DNA of 64,000 nt. Origin: Leptotrichia sp. oral taxon 218 (lineage in GTDB: Bacteria > Fusobacteriota > Fusobacteriia > Fusobacteriales > Leptotrichiaceae). Below, in pieces: positions 44,483-55,409 of this stretch (position 1 is its first letter; the number at the start of each line of letters is the position of its first letter). Where the stretch lies: positions 558,001 to 622,000 of the forward strand of contig NZ_CP072377.1 in NCBI RefSeq assembly GCF_018128225.1. The letters run 5' to 3'. The notes under the pieces are model-generated. The model was not told where the DNA came from. It did no database searches and was given only the letters and a program-made list of their open reading frames with translations. The position numbers and the translations under genes are program-made.

Positions 44483-46629
44483 TTAATTTTCTTTGTAAGT
44501 TAATGCTCTTGTTGCGTTTAATATTGCAATTAATGCGACTCCGACATCTCCAAATACGGCTTCCCACATTGTAGCAAATCCTAGTGCTCCCATTACTAAA
44601 ATTATGATTTTTACACCTAGTGCAAAAATTATATTTTGCCAGACAATTTTTTTTGTCTTTTTGGCAATTTTTAGAGCGGTTACTATTTTTGAGGGTTCAT
44701 CGTTCATTATAATCATATCAGCAGCTTCGATTGCGGCATCACTTCCTACACCACCCATTGCTACTCCAATATCAGATCTTGCAAGAACTGGTGCATCGTT
44801 TATTCCATCACCCACAAATAGCACTTTTCCATTCGTACTTTTATTTTTCAAAAATTCTTCCATTTTTTCAACTTTTCCAAGCGGTAATAAATCAGTGAAT
44901 ACTTTTGAAATATTTAATTTACTAGCCACATTTTCCCCAATTTTTCTGTTATCACCTGTTAGCATTACAACATTTTTTATCCCTAAATTATTAAGTTCTT
45001 CAACTGTTTTTTTAGCGTCTTCTTTTATTTCGTCCGCAATTATTAAATTTCCCAAATATTTCCCATCTTTTGCGACATAGACAACTGTTCCAACAGCGTC
45101 TTTTTCAGCAGCTTCTACATTTTCTTTTTTAATAATTTAAGATTTCCTGCTAAAATTTCGCTATTTTCATATTTTACTTTTACTCCATGACCTGCGATTT
45201 CTTCAAATTCAAATTCTGAACTGTCAGTTTTTTCAAGTTTTTTATTGTTTTTTTCATATTCTAAAACAATTGATTGTGCAATTGGGTGATTTGAAAAACT
45301 TTCTGCAATAGCTGCGTATTTTAATAAATCGTCTTTTGTGTATTTGGAATTTTGAACATTTATTTCTGAGACTTTAAATTTACCTTTTGTAAGTGTTCCA
45401 GTTTTGTCAAAAACAACAGTTTCCAAATTGTTTAATGCTTCTAAATAATTTGCTCCTTTTATTAAAATTCCATTTTTTGAAGCTCCACCGATTCCCCCAA
45501 AAAATCCTAGCGGAATTGAAACAACTAAGGCGCACGGACACGAAACTACTAAAAAGATAAGCGCTCTGTAAAGCCAAGTTGAAAACTGTGCATCTTTTAC
45601 AAATATCATTGGCAAAATTGTAATAAGTAAAGCGATTATTACAACTGCTGGTGTGTAAAATCTTGCAAATTTTGTAATAAAGTTTTCAGTTTTAGATTTT
45701 TTAGAACTTGCATTTTGTACCAAATCTAATATTTTTGAAATTGTAGAATTTTCAAATGACTTTGTAACTTCGATTTCTACAAGATTTGTGGTGTTTATAA
45801 ATCCACTTAGAATTTCATCTCCAATCTCAAATGTTCTTGGAATGGCTTCTCCAGTCAAAGCGGATGTGTCAAAAGTTGAACTTCCATTTATAATTTTTCC
45901 ATCTAATGCGACTTTTTCTCCAGGTTTTATAACTATTATATCGCCTAATTTTACTTCTTTTGGCAAAACTTTTTTAATTTCTCCCTCAATTTTTAAGTTT
46001 GCATAATCAGGTCTAATATTCATAAGTGAGGTGATGGATTTTCTCGATTTTCCAACTGCCAAATCTTGGAACATTTCTCCAATTTGGTAAAATAACATAA
46101 CTGACACAGCTTCAGGAAACTCTTTTATCGCAAAAGCTCCAAGTGTCGCAATCGCCATCAAAAAGTTTTCATCAAAAATTTGTCCTTTTTTTATATTTTT
46201 CACAGCTTTAAATAAAACATCATATCCGACTGTAAAGTAGCTTATTAAAAATAAAATTAATCTTAGAACAAATAAATTTTTTGGAACAAATATTGCGGCT
46301 GCAAGTATAATTGCACCTAAAATAAATCTATTTCTTATACTTTTAAAATTTTCTTTCGTTTCTTCTATTTCCTCATCTTCTTCAATTGCAGAATTTGGCA
46401 TTAAAACAGTCACACCTTCTTCAACTCTGTCAACTTCTTTTTGAACAAGTTTTGTGATGTCTTCGCTAGAAAATTTTTTGTTAGGATTAATTACAATTTT
46501 TTTTCCTAAAACATCGACAGTAGCTGCTTTTATTTCATCCAAAGCATTTAGATTATGCTCGATTTTTGCGGCACATTGGGGACATTCAAGACCTTTTATT
46601 CCCAAAGTGCATTCGTTATTTTTTTCCAT
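44483..46629 (-). CDS. cadA: Heavy-metal P1B-ATPase, CadA/ZntA type, with a -1 frame break
   Basis: One gene in two frames. The first part (46629-45115) has an N-terminal metal-binding domain with ECPQC, the actuator TGEA, the membrane CPC motif SCPCALV, DKTGTLT and the SNHPIA motif, and ends LKKKM-stop. The second (frame open from about 45130 to 44483) continues with MLTGDN, GDGINDAP and a last helix pair ATMWEAVFGDVGVALIA typical of the Zn/Cd/Pb class. Adding one A at the A6 run (plus-strand T 45125-45130) joins them into about 715 residues, the normal length. The site reads TTA AAA AAG, an in-phase slippery heptamer. ATG 46629 is chosen behind AGAGG; a GTG at 46638 overlaps that site. It would export Zn, Cd or Pb; a SmtB/CzrA-like operator covers the transcription start. 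Confidence 0.82.
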
Positions 46630-46655
46630 TTTTTTCACCTCTATTATTTAATATA

Positions 46656-46669
46656 TGAACAACTATTCA
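46656..46669 (-). promoter_or_regulatory. SmtB/CzrA-type metal-sensor operator
   Basis: TGAACAACTATTCA lies just downstream of the -10 box, over the expected transcription start. ArsR/SmtB-family zinc and cadmium sensors bind imperfect repeats of the form TGAACA-n-n-ATTCA, and metal releases them. The sensor gene itself is not in this window. Confidence 0.7.
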
Positions 46670-46675
46670 TTTGTT

Positions 46676-46704
46676 ATAATACAATATTTTTTTTATTTTG
46701 TCAA
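46676..46704 (-). promoter_or_regulatory. Promoter for cadA
   Basis: Minus strand: TTGACA (46699-46704), 17-base spacer, TATTAT (46676-46681). Confidence 0.75.
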
Positions 46705-46810
46705 TAGTTTTATCAAATATTTTGTGAAACAAAGTTTTTTTTGATATGAAAAAAATTGTGGTATAATTTTAGTAAAAAGTTTTGGTTGAAAGGGGAAAAG
46801 GAAAAGAAAG

Positions 46811-47257
46811 ATGGAAATAAATTATTTAGGACTGGGAGCAGATTTGAAGCAAAATTTATTTTGTGAATTTGAAAAAAATGAAAGGGTTTTGTATGTTTTT
46901 GAAAATGCTTCGACTTTTTATGAAATAAAAAAAGAACTTTTACAAGATGTGGAATTTAACGAAAAAATTGGGATTTTTCATAATTTTAAACTTATGAATA
47001 GTTATGATTTTAATGAAAATCTTTTTTTTACAGATAAAATTTTGATAAAAGAAGAAAAGCAAGTTATATTTTTTTATAATGCGATAAAAAATAAAATTGG
47101 GAAAAAACTGAAAGTTAAAAATTATTATGACATAATTGATGTGGCTTATAATTATTATAATTTGTTTGCAGAGTTGCAGGAATATAAAATTGATGCACAA
47201 AAAATTGAAGTGGAAAATTGGCAGCGGGAAATTTTTGAGAATTTGAAGGAAATTGAT
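46811..47257 (+). pseudogene. addB: AddB-like nuclease/helicase subunit, 5' part interrupted by the IStron
   Basis: 149 codons (MEINYLGLGADLKQNLFCEF to EIFENLKEID), then the IStron supplies a stop. The piece resembles the N-terminal domain of AddB/RexB-like proteins and lies directly before addA in the standard addB-addA order; it lacks a visible Walker A motif. Removing 47258-49037 rejoins GAT to AGA AGC ATT AAA in the same frame, giving a protein of about 1001 residues once two further single-A breaks are repaired. GGAAAAG precedes ATG 46811. Confidence 0.7.
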
Positions 47258-47745
47258 TAAAAATGCGGTCGCACACTCGTGACGCAAGGAATGAGTTAGA
47301 CCGAGAAGTATAGTCAGCATATATAGAAATATGTATGTGGAGATAGCAACTTAAAAAAAGCTATCCAATACTACTCGAATTGCTGGGAACCCCTAAAGCT
47401 GGTATAACTACAACATAATACCTAAATAAATACAGTACAGATGTGAAAGTGGCGAAAGCAGAAAAAATATACTAGATGACATAAGGTTAAATCCTAAGTG
47501 TTAAGATAATGGGCAATCAGCAGCCAAGACCGAAAGGTAAGGTTCAACGACTATTCCTCCTGAGGGAAGTACACCAAAGCTGGTGGAAGTGGGTAGACCC
47601 AAACAGGTAGAGCTGTGGGATAAGATATAGTCTGTGCTTAATAGAAATATTAAGAAGTTCATAAGAGAACTGCATAGGTGGTAGCGTACTTATGTGAACG
47701 ACAACCTCTAAAACGACTAAGTCGGTTTTTAGGTTCATATATTTA
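47258..47745 (+). ncRNA. Group I intron ribozyme portion of the IStron
   Basis: The conserved elements are in order: P AATTGCTGGGAAC (47378-47390), Q AATCAGCAGC (47515-47524), R GTTCAACGACTA (47542-47553), S AAGATATAGTC (47622-47632). GCTG in P pairs with CAGC in Q (P4), and GACTA in R pairs with TAGTC in S (P7). An internal guide GTCAG (47313-47317) can pair with the 5' exon TTGAT, placing the required G-U pair at the splice site. Downstream hairpins (CTTAAT/ATTAAG and a longer one near 47703-47735) resemble P9 extensions. If active, it would splice the whole element out of addB mRNA. The 3' limit given is approximate; the real 3' splice site is at the far end of the element. Confidence 0.82.
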
Positions 47746-47822
47746 GAAAAATTTTACTTTTTCATTTACTTACAGTATAAAAAATAGTATACTTATGTAT
47801 AAGTAAATGGAGGTGAAATCAA

Positions 47823-48925
47823 ATGGAAAAAGCATACAAGTTCAGATTTTATCCAACTAAAACTCAAATAGAAAAGTTAAATTGTACTTTTGGTTGTGTT
47901 AGATATGTCTATAATCATTTTTTAGGTTTAAAACAAAAGCTGTATAATACAGAGAAAAAGTCTATGTCATATAGTGAGTGTAGTAAAGAATTAACAGTTT
48001 TAAAGAAAGATAAAGAATGGTTAAAAGATGTAGATAAATTTTCTTTACAAAATTCTTTAAAAGATTTAGATAAAGCCTATAAGAACTTTTTTAGCGGAAA
48101 TGGCTATCCAAAGTTTAAATCTAAGAAAGATAATAGAAAATCATATAGAACCGGTTATACAAATAATAATATAGAGTTTTTAGATAAATGGATAAAAGTA
48201 CCTAAGTTAGGAAAACTAAAAATAAGAGATAAGATGAAGCCACAAGGAAGAATAATAAATGCAACAATAACACAAGCACCTAGCGGAAAATACTATATAT
48301 CTCTATGTTGTACAGATGTAGAAGTAGAAAAGTTAGAGAGCACAAATAAAAATGTTGGAATAGATTTAGGTATAAAGAACTTTGCGATTACCAGTGATGA
48401 AACCTTAATAGAGAATCCAAAATATTTACAGAAGTCTTTGAAAAAACTAGCTTTATGCCAAAGAAAACTGTCACGAAAAACAAAGGGCAGTTCAAATAGA
48501 AATAAGGCTAGAATAAAAGTAGCGAAATGTTATGAAAAGTAACAAATCAAAGAAAAGACTTTTTGCAGAAATTATCGACAGAGCTAATAAGAAAATATGA
48601 TATTATTTGTATGGAAGATTTACAAGTAAAAAATATGGTGAGAAATCATAAATTAGCAAGAAATATTGTAGACGTATCATGGAGTGAATTTAGTAGAATA
48701 CTGGAATATAAAGCAAAGTGGTATGGAAGAACGATAGTAAAAGTAGATAAGTTTTTTGCAAGTAGTCAAATATGTAACTGTTGCGGATATAAGAATGAAG
48801 AAGTAAAAGACTTAAGCATAAGAGAATGGAATTGTACATTCTGTGGAGCTGTACATAATAGAGATATAAATGCAGCCAAAAACATACTAAAAGAAGGGCT
48901 AAGGATATTAAGAGAAAGTGCTTAA
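47823..48925 (+). pseudogene. tnpB: IStron tnpB, reading frame broken once
   Basis: Two ORFs (to 48542, and from about 48540 to 48925) join into one TnpB of about 367 residues if one A is added to GAAAAG at 48534-48539, giving [17 protein letters not shown]. Catalytic acids are all present: Asp in VGIDLGIKNF, Glu in CMEDLQVKN, Asp in NRDINAA; zinc ribbon CNCCG...CTFCG. The N terminus matches the family (KFRFYPTKTQ, FGCVRYVYNHF). As read, the product lacks the last two acids and zinc ribbon and would be inactive. AAATGGAGGTG precedes the ATG and lies at the edge of an inverted repeat (47763-47774 with 47796-47809). Confidence 0.8.
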
Positions 48926-49037
48926 ATATATAAATATATGAACCGTAGGAACTATGGGGATAGCTTGGTAAATTTAGTTGGCTAACAGAAGCAACTACTA
49001 CCCAAGAACCTCGCGACTTCAGTCGTGAGAGGTTCAG
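48926..49037 (+). ncRNA. Probable omega-RNA scaffold at the IStron right end
   Basis: From 48962 the block AGCTTGGTAAATTTAGTTGG, then CTAACAGAAGCA and CCCAAGAACCTC, aligns base for base in order with 12803-12878 of the other tnpB element, and both are preceded by a small hairpin and end in a terminal stem and GTTCA. Conservation between elements with different tnpB genes and different left ends supports a functional RNA. Splicing and guide-RNA function would compete for the same 3' sequence. Confidence 0.55.
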
Positions 49038-51594
49038 AGAAGCATTAAATTGCAAGTTGAGAAAAAAAATTTAATTTTGCCTTATATGATTAGAAAAATT
49101 GAAAATATTTCAAAAGATTTTTTGAAAAAAATAAAAAAATTTGTTTTGTGAATAAAGTTAATTTTACTCCATTTGAAAAAGAAATAATTATTTATTTGAA
49201 AAAAAATGGAGTAGAACTAAAAAATATTTTGCAGCTTTCAAAAAAAGATTTTGACGAAAAGGAATTAAAAATAAAAAGTGGCTTTTCAATTTTGCCAAAA
49301 GAAAAATTTTTGGAAAAAAATATAGATATTAAAATTTTTGAATACAGCTCAAAATTTAATCAGCTGTTAGGCTTGGTAAAAAAATTATCGGATGAAAAAG
49401 AGCAATGTCAAATTTACGATGTTCAGGATATAAATAGTGAAACTAAAAGAGATTATCAGCTGTTAAACCAAAAGAAAATAATTTACAATTTGGAAGAAAC
49501 TTTACAGGAAACTAAGATTTATAAAGTTTTGGATGTGCTTTGCAACATTTTGAATGAAGTGAGAATTAAAAAAAGAGAAAATGGGATTGAATATATTTTT
49601 AAAGTGAAAGAATTATATAACGGGTTTAAGTTAAAAGAATTTTTAGAAACATTTAAAATTGAAAATATTTACTGGCTTTTTCAAAAATTTGTCAGAGAAG
49701 ATTATAAATATTTATCGATTGAAATGTTGAAAAAATATTTGGAAAACGAAAGCAAAAATTTTAAAATTAAAGAGAAAATTTATTTTAATCTTGAAAAAAA
49801 ATATAAAAAATTTGAAGAAAATTTTGATTTTGATTTTAAAAATTGTGAAAATAAAAAAGATAAAAAAGAAAAAAATAAAAAAGAAGAAGATAAAGAAAAT
49901 AAAGAAATTAAAAAAAATAAGAAAATTGAAAAAGTTGAAAAGATTGAAAAATTAAAAAAGAGAAAAATAAATTTTCTGAACTGAAAAAAAATATAAATAA
50001 ATTTATAAAATTTTTAGAAGAATTAGAAAAAATTTTTGAAATAAAAAATTTGCAGGATTATTCAAAATTTTTGGAAGAAGTATTTGACAGACAAAAAAAT
50101 AGCGGGAAAAAAATTAGGGACAAATATTTTGAAGCTCTCTCAGAAATTGCAGTTTTAGAAGAATTTGACTTTGACAATCTTTGGGACAAATTTTTTGACA
50201 AGGGAAATATTTCGGCGGGACTTTTAAAGATGTTTTTAAAATATTTGGACAAGAAATCAATTAGCTTGGACTTGGAAGAAATTGCGGGACAAGAGAATGA
50301 CAATCAATACAAAATTAACGAATTTAAAACTTTGCCTGAAACGAATAAAAAAAACATTGTGTTTTTAAATTTTCAGGATACTTTTCCAAAAGGCAAGGTT
50401 AACAATTATTTATTTTCGCAAATTCAGAGAAAGAAAATGGGACTACCAGTTCCAGAAGATGTGAAAGCGATAGAAATTTTTAGATTTTTGAACGCAATTT
50501 TTGGTGCAAAAAAAGTTTGTCTTTCATATATAAAAAATTTGGACGAAAATGTTGATTGCTCTGGGATTTTGGAAGAAATTAAATTAAAATATGATTTAGA
50601 GATAAATAACAAAAATAAAAAAATTTCTGAAGAAGAAGAGATGGAATTTATAAAAAATTATTTTATAGAAAATTATAAAGAGAAAAAAATTGGGAAATTT
50701 ATTCAGTCAAGACTTTTAAAAGATGTGGAAGAGTTAAAAAATGAAAAAATAACTTTGGGTTATTACGATTATAAAAATTTAAAAGAATCAGAATATGCCT
50801 ATTATATTGATAAAAAATTGGGAAAAGTGGAAAGAGAAAAAATTGAAGAAGTTATTGATGCGAGATTTTTTGGGACGATAATTCATTCGATTTATGAAAA
50901 TATTGTGAAAAAAAATAAAAAAATGTTGGAAAAAGGAAATTTTGACATAAGTGAGGAAGAAATTGCAAGTGAATTTGAGGCTGGAATACAGTCCTACAAA
51001 TATAAAATTCCGCAGGAATATTTGGAATTTTATAAAAATATTTCGTTTGAAGATTTAAAAATTGGAATAAAAAAATATTTTGTTGACTTATCAAATAAAA
51101 TTAGTGATAAAAGTGTGATAAAAGTTAGCTCGGAAGAAAGAATTAAAGAAAAGTTTGAAAAAGAGATTGACAGCGAAAAATTTGGAAATGCAGCTTTTAA
51201 TATTTCAATTGACTTGCACATAAAAGATGAAAAAAAAGATAAAAAAGAAGAAATTTTGGTTGACTATAAAACTGGAAATTTGACGCAAAAAAGAATTGAT
51301 GATGCATTTACGCAACTTGACTTTTATTCGATTGTTTTGGGAGAAAATGAATATAAAAAATATGTTGTGGATGTCTGGGATGGGAAAATTATTTCCGACA
51401 GTCGAAAAGATAATAAAAAACTTACGAAAGATGAAGTGATGGAAGTTTTGAAAAAATATTTTGAAGTGGAAAGTGATAAAAAAGTAAGTTTTTACAGATT
51501 GGGAGAAAAAAATAGCACTTTAGAAAGTTCAAATCAGAAAAAATACGAATTGATTTTGCGATGGGAGGACGAAAATGAAAAAGCAGGAAAGTAA
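49038..51594 (+). pseudogene. addB: AddB-like nuclease/helicase subunit, 3' part with two frame breaks
   Basis: The frame resumes RSIKLQVEKKNLILPYMI, breaks at A7 (49133-49139), continues from about 49140 as CFVNKVNFTPFEKEII to 49984, breaks again at A6 (49954-49959), and then runs to 51594. Each break is healed by one added A. The C-terminal part has the PD-(D/E)XK nuclease core: RFFGTIIHSIYENI and EILVDYKTGNLTQ. A Lys/Glu-rich stretch (KKDKKEKNKKEEDKENKE) holds the second break. With AddA this enzyme would process double-strand breaks for RecA. addA begins inside its last 20 bases. Confidence 0.68.
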
Positions 51595-54500
51595 TAAAAT
51601 AATATTAAAAGCGAGTGCAGGAACAGGAAAGACTTATAGACTGTCGCTTGAGTATATTTACAATTTATTAAAAAATATAGACTTTAAAAATATCGTTGTC
51701 GTAACTTTTACAAAAAAGGCAACTGCGGAAATAAAAGAGCGGATTTTTGATTTTTTGTATCAAGTCGCTTTTGAAAAAAGTAAAGGAATTGAGTTAAAAA
51801 AAAATCTGAAAGAAATTTATAATTTGAGTGAAGATGATTTTGATAAGGAAAAATTGCAGAATATTTATTTTGAAATGTTGAAAAATAAAGAAGATATTAG
51901 AATTTACACAATTGACAGTTTTACAAACAGAATTTTTAAACAGGCGATTGCTCCTTATTTTGAAATTTCGAGTTTTGAAACTCTTGACAGTGAGAGCAGT
52001 GATTTTTATGAAAAAATATTTAAGAAAATTATGGACAACGAAAATTATTATAAAAAATTTGAGTTTTTGATTGAAGAAGTTGGAGAAAAAAAAGAAATTA
52101 AAAATTATGTAAAAATCATTGAAGAGCTTGTGGAATTTCAAAAAAAATATGTTATTGCAAAAGATTTTGAGTTAAAAGAAGAAAAACAAAAAAAACAAGA
52201 AAGTGACAAAAAAGTTTTAGAAGTATTTGATTTTTTGACGCCGCTTCAAGAAATTTATTCTGAAGTAAAAATATTTTCTGAAGAAAAAGGGAAAAATATT
52301 TCTGAATGTTTTAATGACAAACTTTTTGAAATTTTTGACCAAATAAAAAAAGAAAGTGAAAATTCTTCTGAAAAAAAAATAGAAATTGTGGTTAAAAATT
52401 TGGAAAAACTTTTAGATTCTAAAATAAAAAATTATTATAACGGAAAGTTTATTCGGAAAAAAGAATTAACAGAAACTTTGCAAGAACTTCAAAAAAACTT
52501 TTTAGATAAATTTTCAAAATATATTTTAAAAAATAAAGTTTATCCGTTTCACAATAAATTAAAAGAATTTTGTGAATTTTTGTATGATTTGGTCCGAAGA
52601 GAAAAAATTTCTTCCAAAAAATTTACGCACGACGATATTTCGATTTATACTTACGAATTCATTTTTGACAAAAATTTAAAATTTATAAAAAATAATAAAT
52701 TTACTCAAGATTTTTTTGAAATAATTGGTGGAAATATTGATACAATTATGGTCGATGAATTTCAGGACACAAGCATTTTGCAGTGGAAAATTTTAAAGCT
52801 CATAATGGACTGCGCTAAAAATGTAATTTGCGTGGGAGATGAAAAACAAAGTATTTATGGTTGGCGTGACGGAGAAAAAGAGCTTTTTGAAAATCTTGAC
52901 GAAATAGTTGACGGCTCGAAAGTGGAAACTTTGAAAAAATCGTACAGAAGTTATAAAGCGGTTATTGAAAATGTAAACAAAATTTATTGCGATTATGATG
53001 AAAAAAGCAATTGGAATTATGAAAAAGTTGATTATAAATCTGAAGATGCTGAATACCAAAAAGGTTATTTTGAGTTTGAAATAAATGAGTTGGAAGATAA
53101 AAAGTCGCCAACTGAAAAGAGAATTTTTAAAAATATTATTCAAATGGTGGAAAATAAAGAGATTAAAAATCTTGGAAAAAGTTGTATAATCGCTGGAAAA
53201 AATAAATATTTATCTGAAATCGCAAGTGAATTGAATGCTCATAATATTCCATATACTTTGAAGAGTAACAAGTCAATTTTGGAGCACAGTGCAGTTAATC
53301 CAATTTATAGACTTATAAAATATTTTTTATACAATAACTTTCAATATTTGTTAGAATTTCTTCGTTCAGATTTAATCGGATGTCTGAATAGCCATGTGAA
53401 ATATATTTTAGAAAATAAAAATATTATTGAAATTTTTATGAAAAATTCAAAAGAAGAAGATTTTGATTTGTTTTTAGAAAATTTTGATTTTAATTTTGAT
53501 TTTGAAAAAAATAAAAATGAAAATACTAAAAATATAAATATAAATATTGAAAGAATAGAAAAAAGTGAAAGAAAAAGAGAAAAAGAAAGTGAAAGAGAAT
53601 ATGAAAGAGAAGAAGAAAAATCAAGAAAAGAAGAAATAAAAGATGAAAAAATAGAAAAAAAATATGAAGATAAAAAAGAAGAAATAAAAATAGAAGATAA
53701 AGAAAAAGAAAAAGATAAAGAAATAAAAATAAAAAAAGAAGAATTATTGAAATATAAAAAAATAAATTTAATTGAAAGAAATGGCTTTTTATTTTCGGAT
53801 GTTTTGAGTAAAATAAAAAAATTAAAAAAATTGTCTGAAAACTTAAATTCAAAAACAAAAAAAGAAAATTTTTCGCTAGAAGTTATAAAAGATTTTGAGA
53901 TAACAAATTTTTATTCAACAAATAGCGACATAAAAAATATTTTTGAATTTTTCAATATTTTAAAAAGTCACACAGATTTATTTGACTTTATAAATTATAT
54001 CGAAGAAAAAAAGAAGAGATAAAGCAATTTGGAAGTGAGGATAAAAACGCAATAAATCTTATGACGGTGCATAAATCAAAAGGACTAGAATTTGATACGG
54101 TTTTTTATTATAAATGTAAGAGAATGAGCAAAAGTTCCCGAAATGAAACATCAAAAATAAAGACATTTATTCAATTTGACAGAAATTTTGAAAAAGTTAC
54201 GGAATTTTTGGTGACTTTGAAAAAATATGAAAAATTGATTTTAAAAGATGAAAAATATAAAAAAATCAGAGAATTGGAAGAAGAAAAAGAAAGAATTGAA
54301 GAAATTAACAGAGATTATGTGGCACTTACAAGAGCCAAGAAAAATCTGATTTTGCTGTTTGACATAAAAAAATCAGGTGGGAAATATTGCGATGAATTAA
54401 CTAAAAAATTGACTGAAAAATATTCAAAAGATTGTTCAGAAGATTGCTTAAATGAATGTGAAAAGTATTCAGCTGGAAAAATTTATGAAGAAATCAGAGA

Positions 54501-55139
54501 AAATAAAGAAAATAAAAAAAATGGAGAAAAAAAAGAAAAAAGAGAAAATAGAGAAGATAGAGAAAAAGAAAATGAAAAAAAAGAGAAAGAAAAAAAATAA
54601 AAAATACAAAAGAAATAAAGATGTTAGATTTAAAAAAAATTCTTCCATATTTTTCAGATAATATTACAAAAAATGATAGAAATGCCAGTAAGATTAATTT
54701 GGAAAAAGAATTTAAAAGAAAAAAGGGACTTGCAATGCATTATTATTTTGAACATATTTTAACAGATGTGGAAAATGAAAAGAAAGTTGCAAATTCAGCA
54801 ATTTTTAGCCGTTATGGAAATATGATTGGGAAAAATAACATTTTTGAGATGATTGAGCGTATGGAAAAATTTATTGAAAAAAATCTTGAAATTTACGATC
54901 CAAAATATAAAGTTTATAATGAATTTGAAATTTTTGACGATGAAAAGATGGAAAAAAAAATAATAGATAGAATTAATATCGATGAAAAAAATAAGAAAAT
55001 TTATATTTTTGACTACAAAACAGGTTATGAACCTGAAAAAAATGAAAAATATAAAGAGCAAATAGAAAATTACAAAAGAATTTTAGAAAAAAAAGTTGGA
55101 AAAAGTTATGAAATTATAACAAAAATCTTAGAAGTATAA
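51575..55139 (+). pseudogene. addA: AddA-type helicase-nuclease, reading frame broken twice
   Basis: UvrD-family helicase subunit of the AddAB (RecBCD-like) complex. ATG 51575 lies in the end of addB behind GGGAGG. Part 1 (to 54022): Walker A ASAGTGKTYRL, VVVTFTKKATAEIKER, YTIDSFTNRIF, Walker B TIMVDEFQDTSILQW, GDEKQSIYGWRDGE. Part 2 (to 54600): MTVHKSKGLEFD and YVALTRAKKNL. Part 3 (to 55139): the C-terminal nuclease with IDRINIDEKNKKIYIFDYKTG. Parts join with one added A at A7 (54006-54012) and one at A8 (54590-54597), giving about 1188 residues, normal for AddA. A 60-residue Lys/Glu/Arg low-complexity insert lies near 660-720. No substitution nonsense codons are seen, so decay, if real, is recent. 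Confidence 0.78.
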
Positions 55140-55158
55140 TAAAAAACAAAAAATGGTG

Positions 55159-55187
55159 TTGACAAAGTTAAAAAACTGTGTTATAAT
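55159..55187 (+). promoter_or_regulatory. Promoter for the rpmG-nusG-rplKA cluster
   Basis: Consensus TTGACA (55159-55164), 17-base spacer, TATAAT (55182-55187). Transcription would start near 55194. Confidence 0.85.
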
Positions 55188-55243
55188 CTTTTTGCTAGTT
55201 TATTCTGGTAATACCAATATTTTATTGGGAGGGATAGAAAAAG

Positions 55244-55393
55244 ATGAGAGTACAAGTAATTTTAGAGTGCACTGAAACTAAGTTGAGACATTATGTTACA
55301 ACTAAAAATAAAAAAACTCATCCAGAAAGATTGGAAATGAGAAAATATAATCCAGTGCTAAAAAGACATTCTCTTTACAGAGAAGTAAAATAA
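55244..55393 (+). CDS. rpmG: 50S ribosomal protein bL33
   Basis: 49 residues: [32 protein letters not shown] and [16 protein letters not shown] are the standard bL33 pattern. GGGAGGGATAG precedes ATG 55244. It lies first in the conserved order rpmG-tRNA-Trp-secE-nusG-rplK-rplA and is only 16 bases from the tRNA. Confidence 0.95.
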   Translation: MRVQVILECTETKLRHYVTTKNKKTHPERLEMRKYNPVLKRHSLYREVK

Positions 55394-55409
55394 TCTCATA
55401 TAAAAAGAT

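Larger units (their letters stand above)
47258..49037 (+). mobile_element. IStron: group I intron fused to an IS605-type tnpB element
   Basis: About 1.78 kb inserted directly 3' of TTGAT, the target of known IStrons such as CdISt1 of Clostridioides difficile. The left 480 bases carry a group I intron core, the middle a tnpB gene, and the right end a hairpin (GAACCTC with GAGGTTC) and the omega-RNA-like block also seen in the element at 11.5 kb. There is no tnpA and no flanking duplication. Ending the element at the G of GTTCAG (49037) restores the addB frame and satisfies the group I requirement for a terminal G; the DNA boundary could differ from the splice site by one or two bases. Confidence 0.85.
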
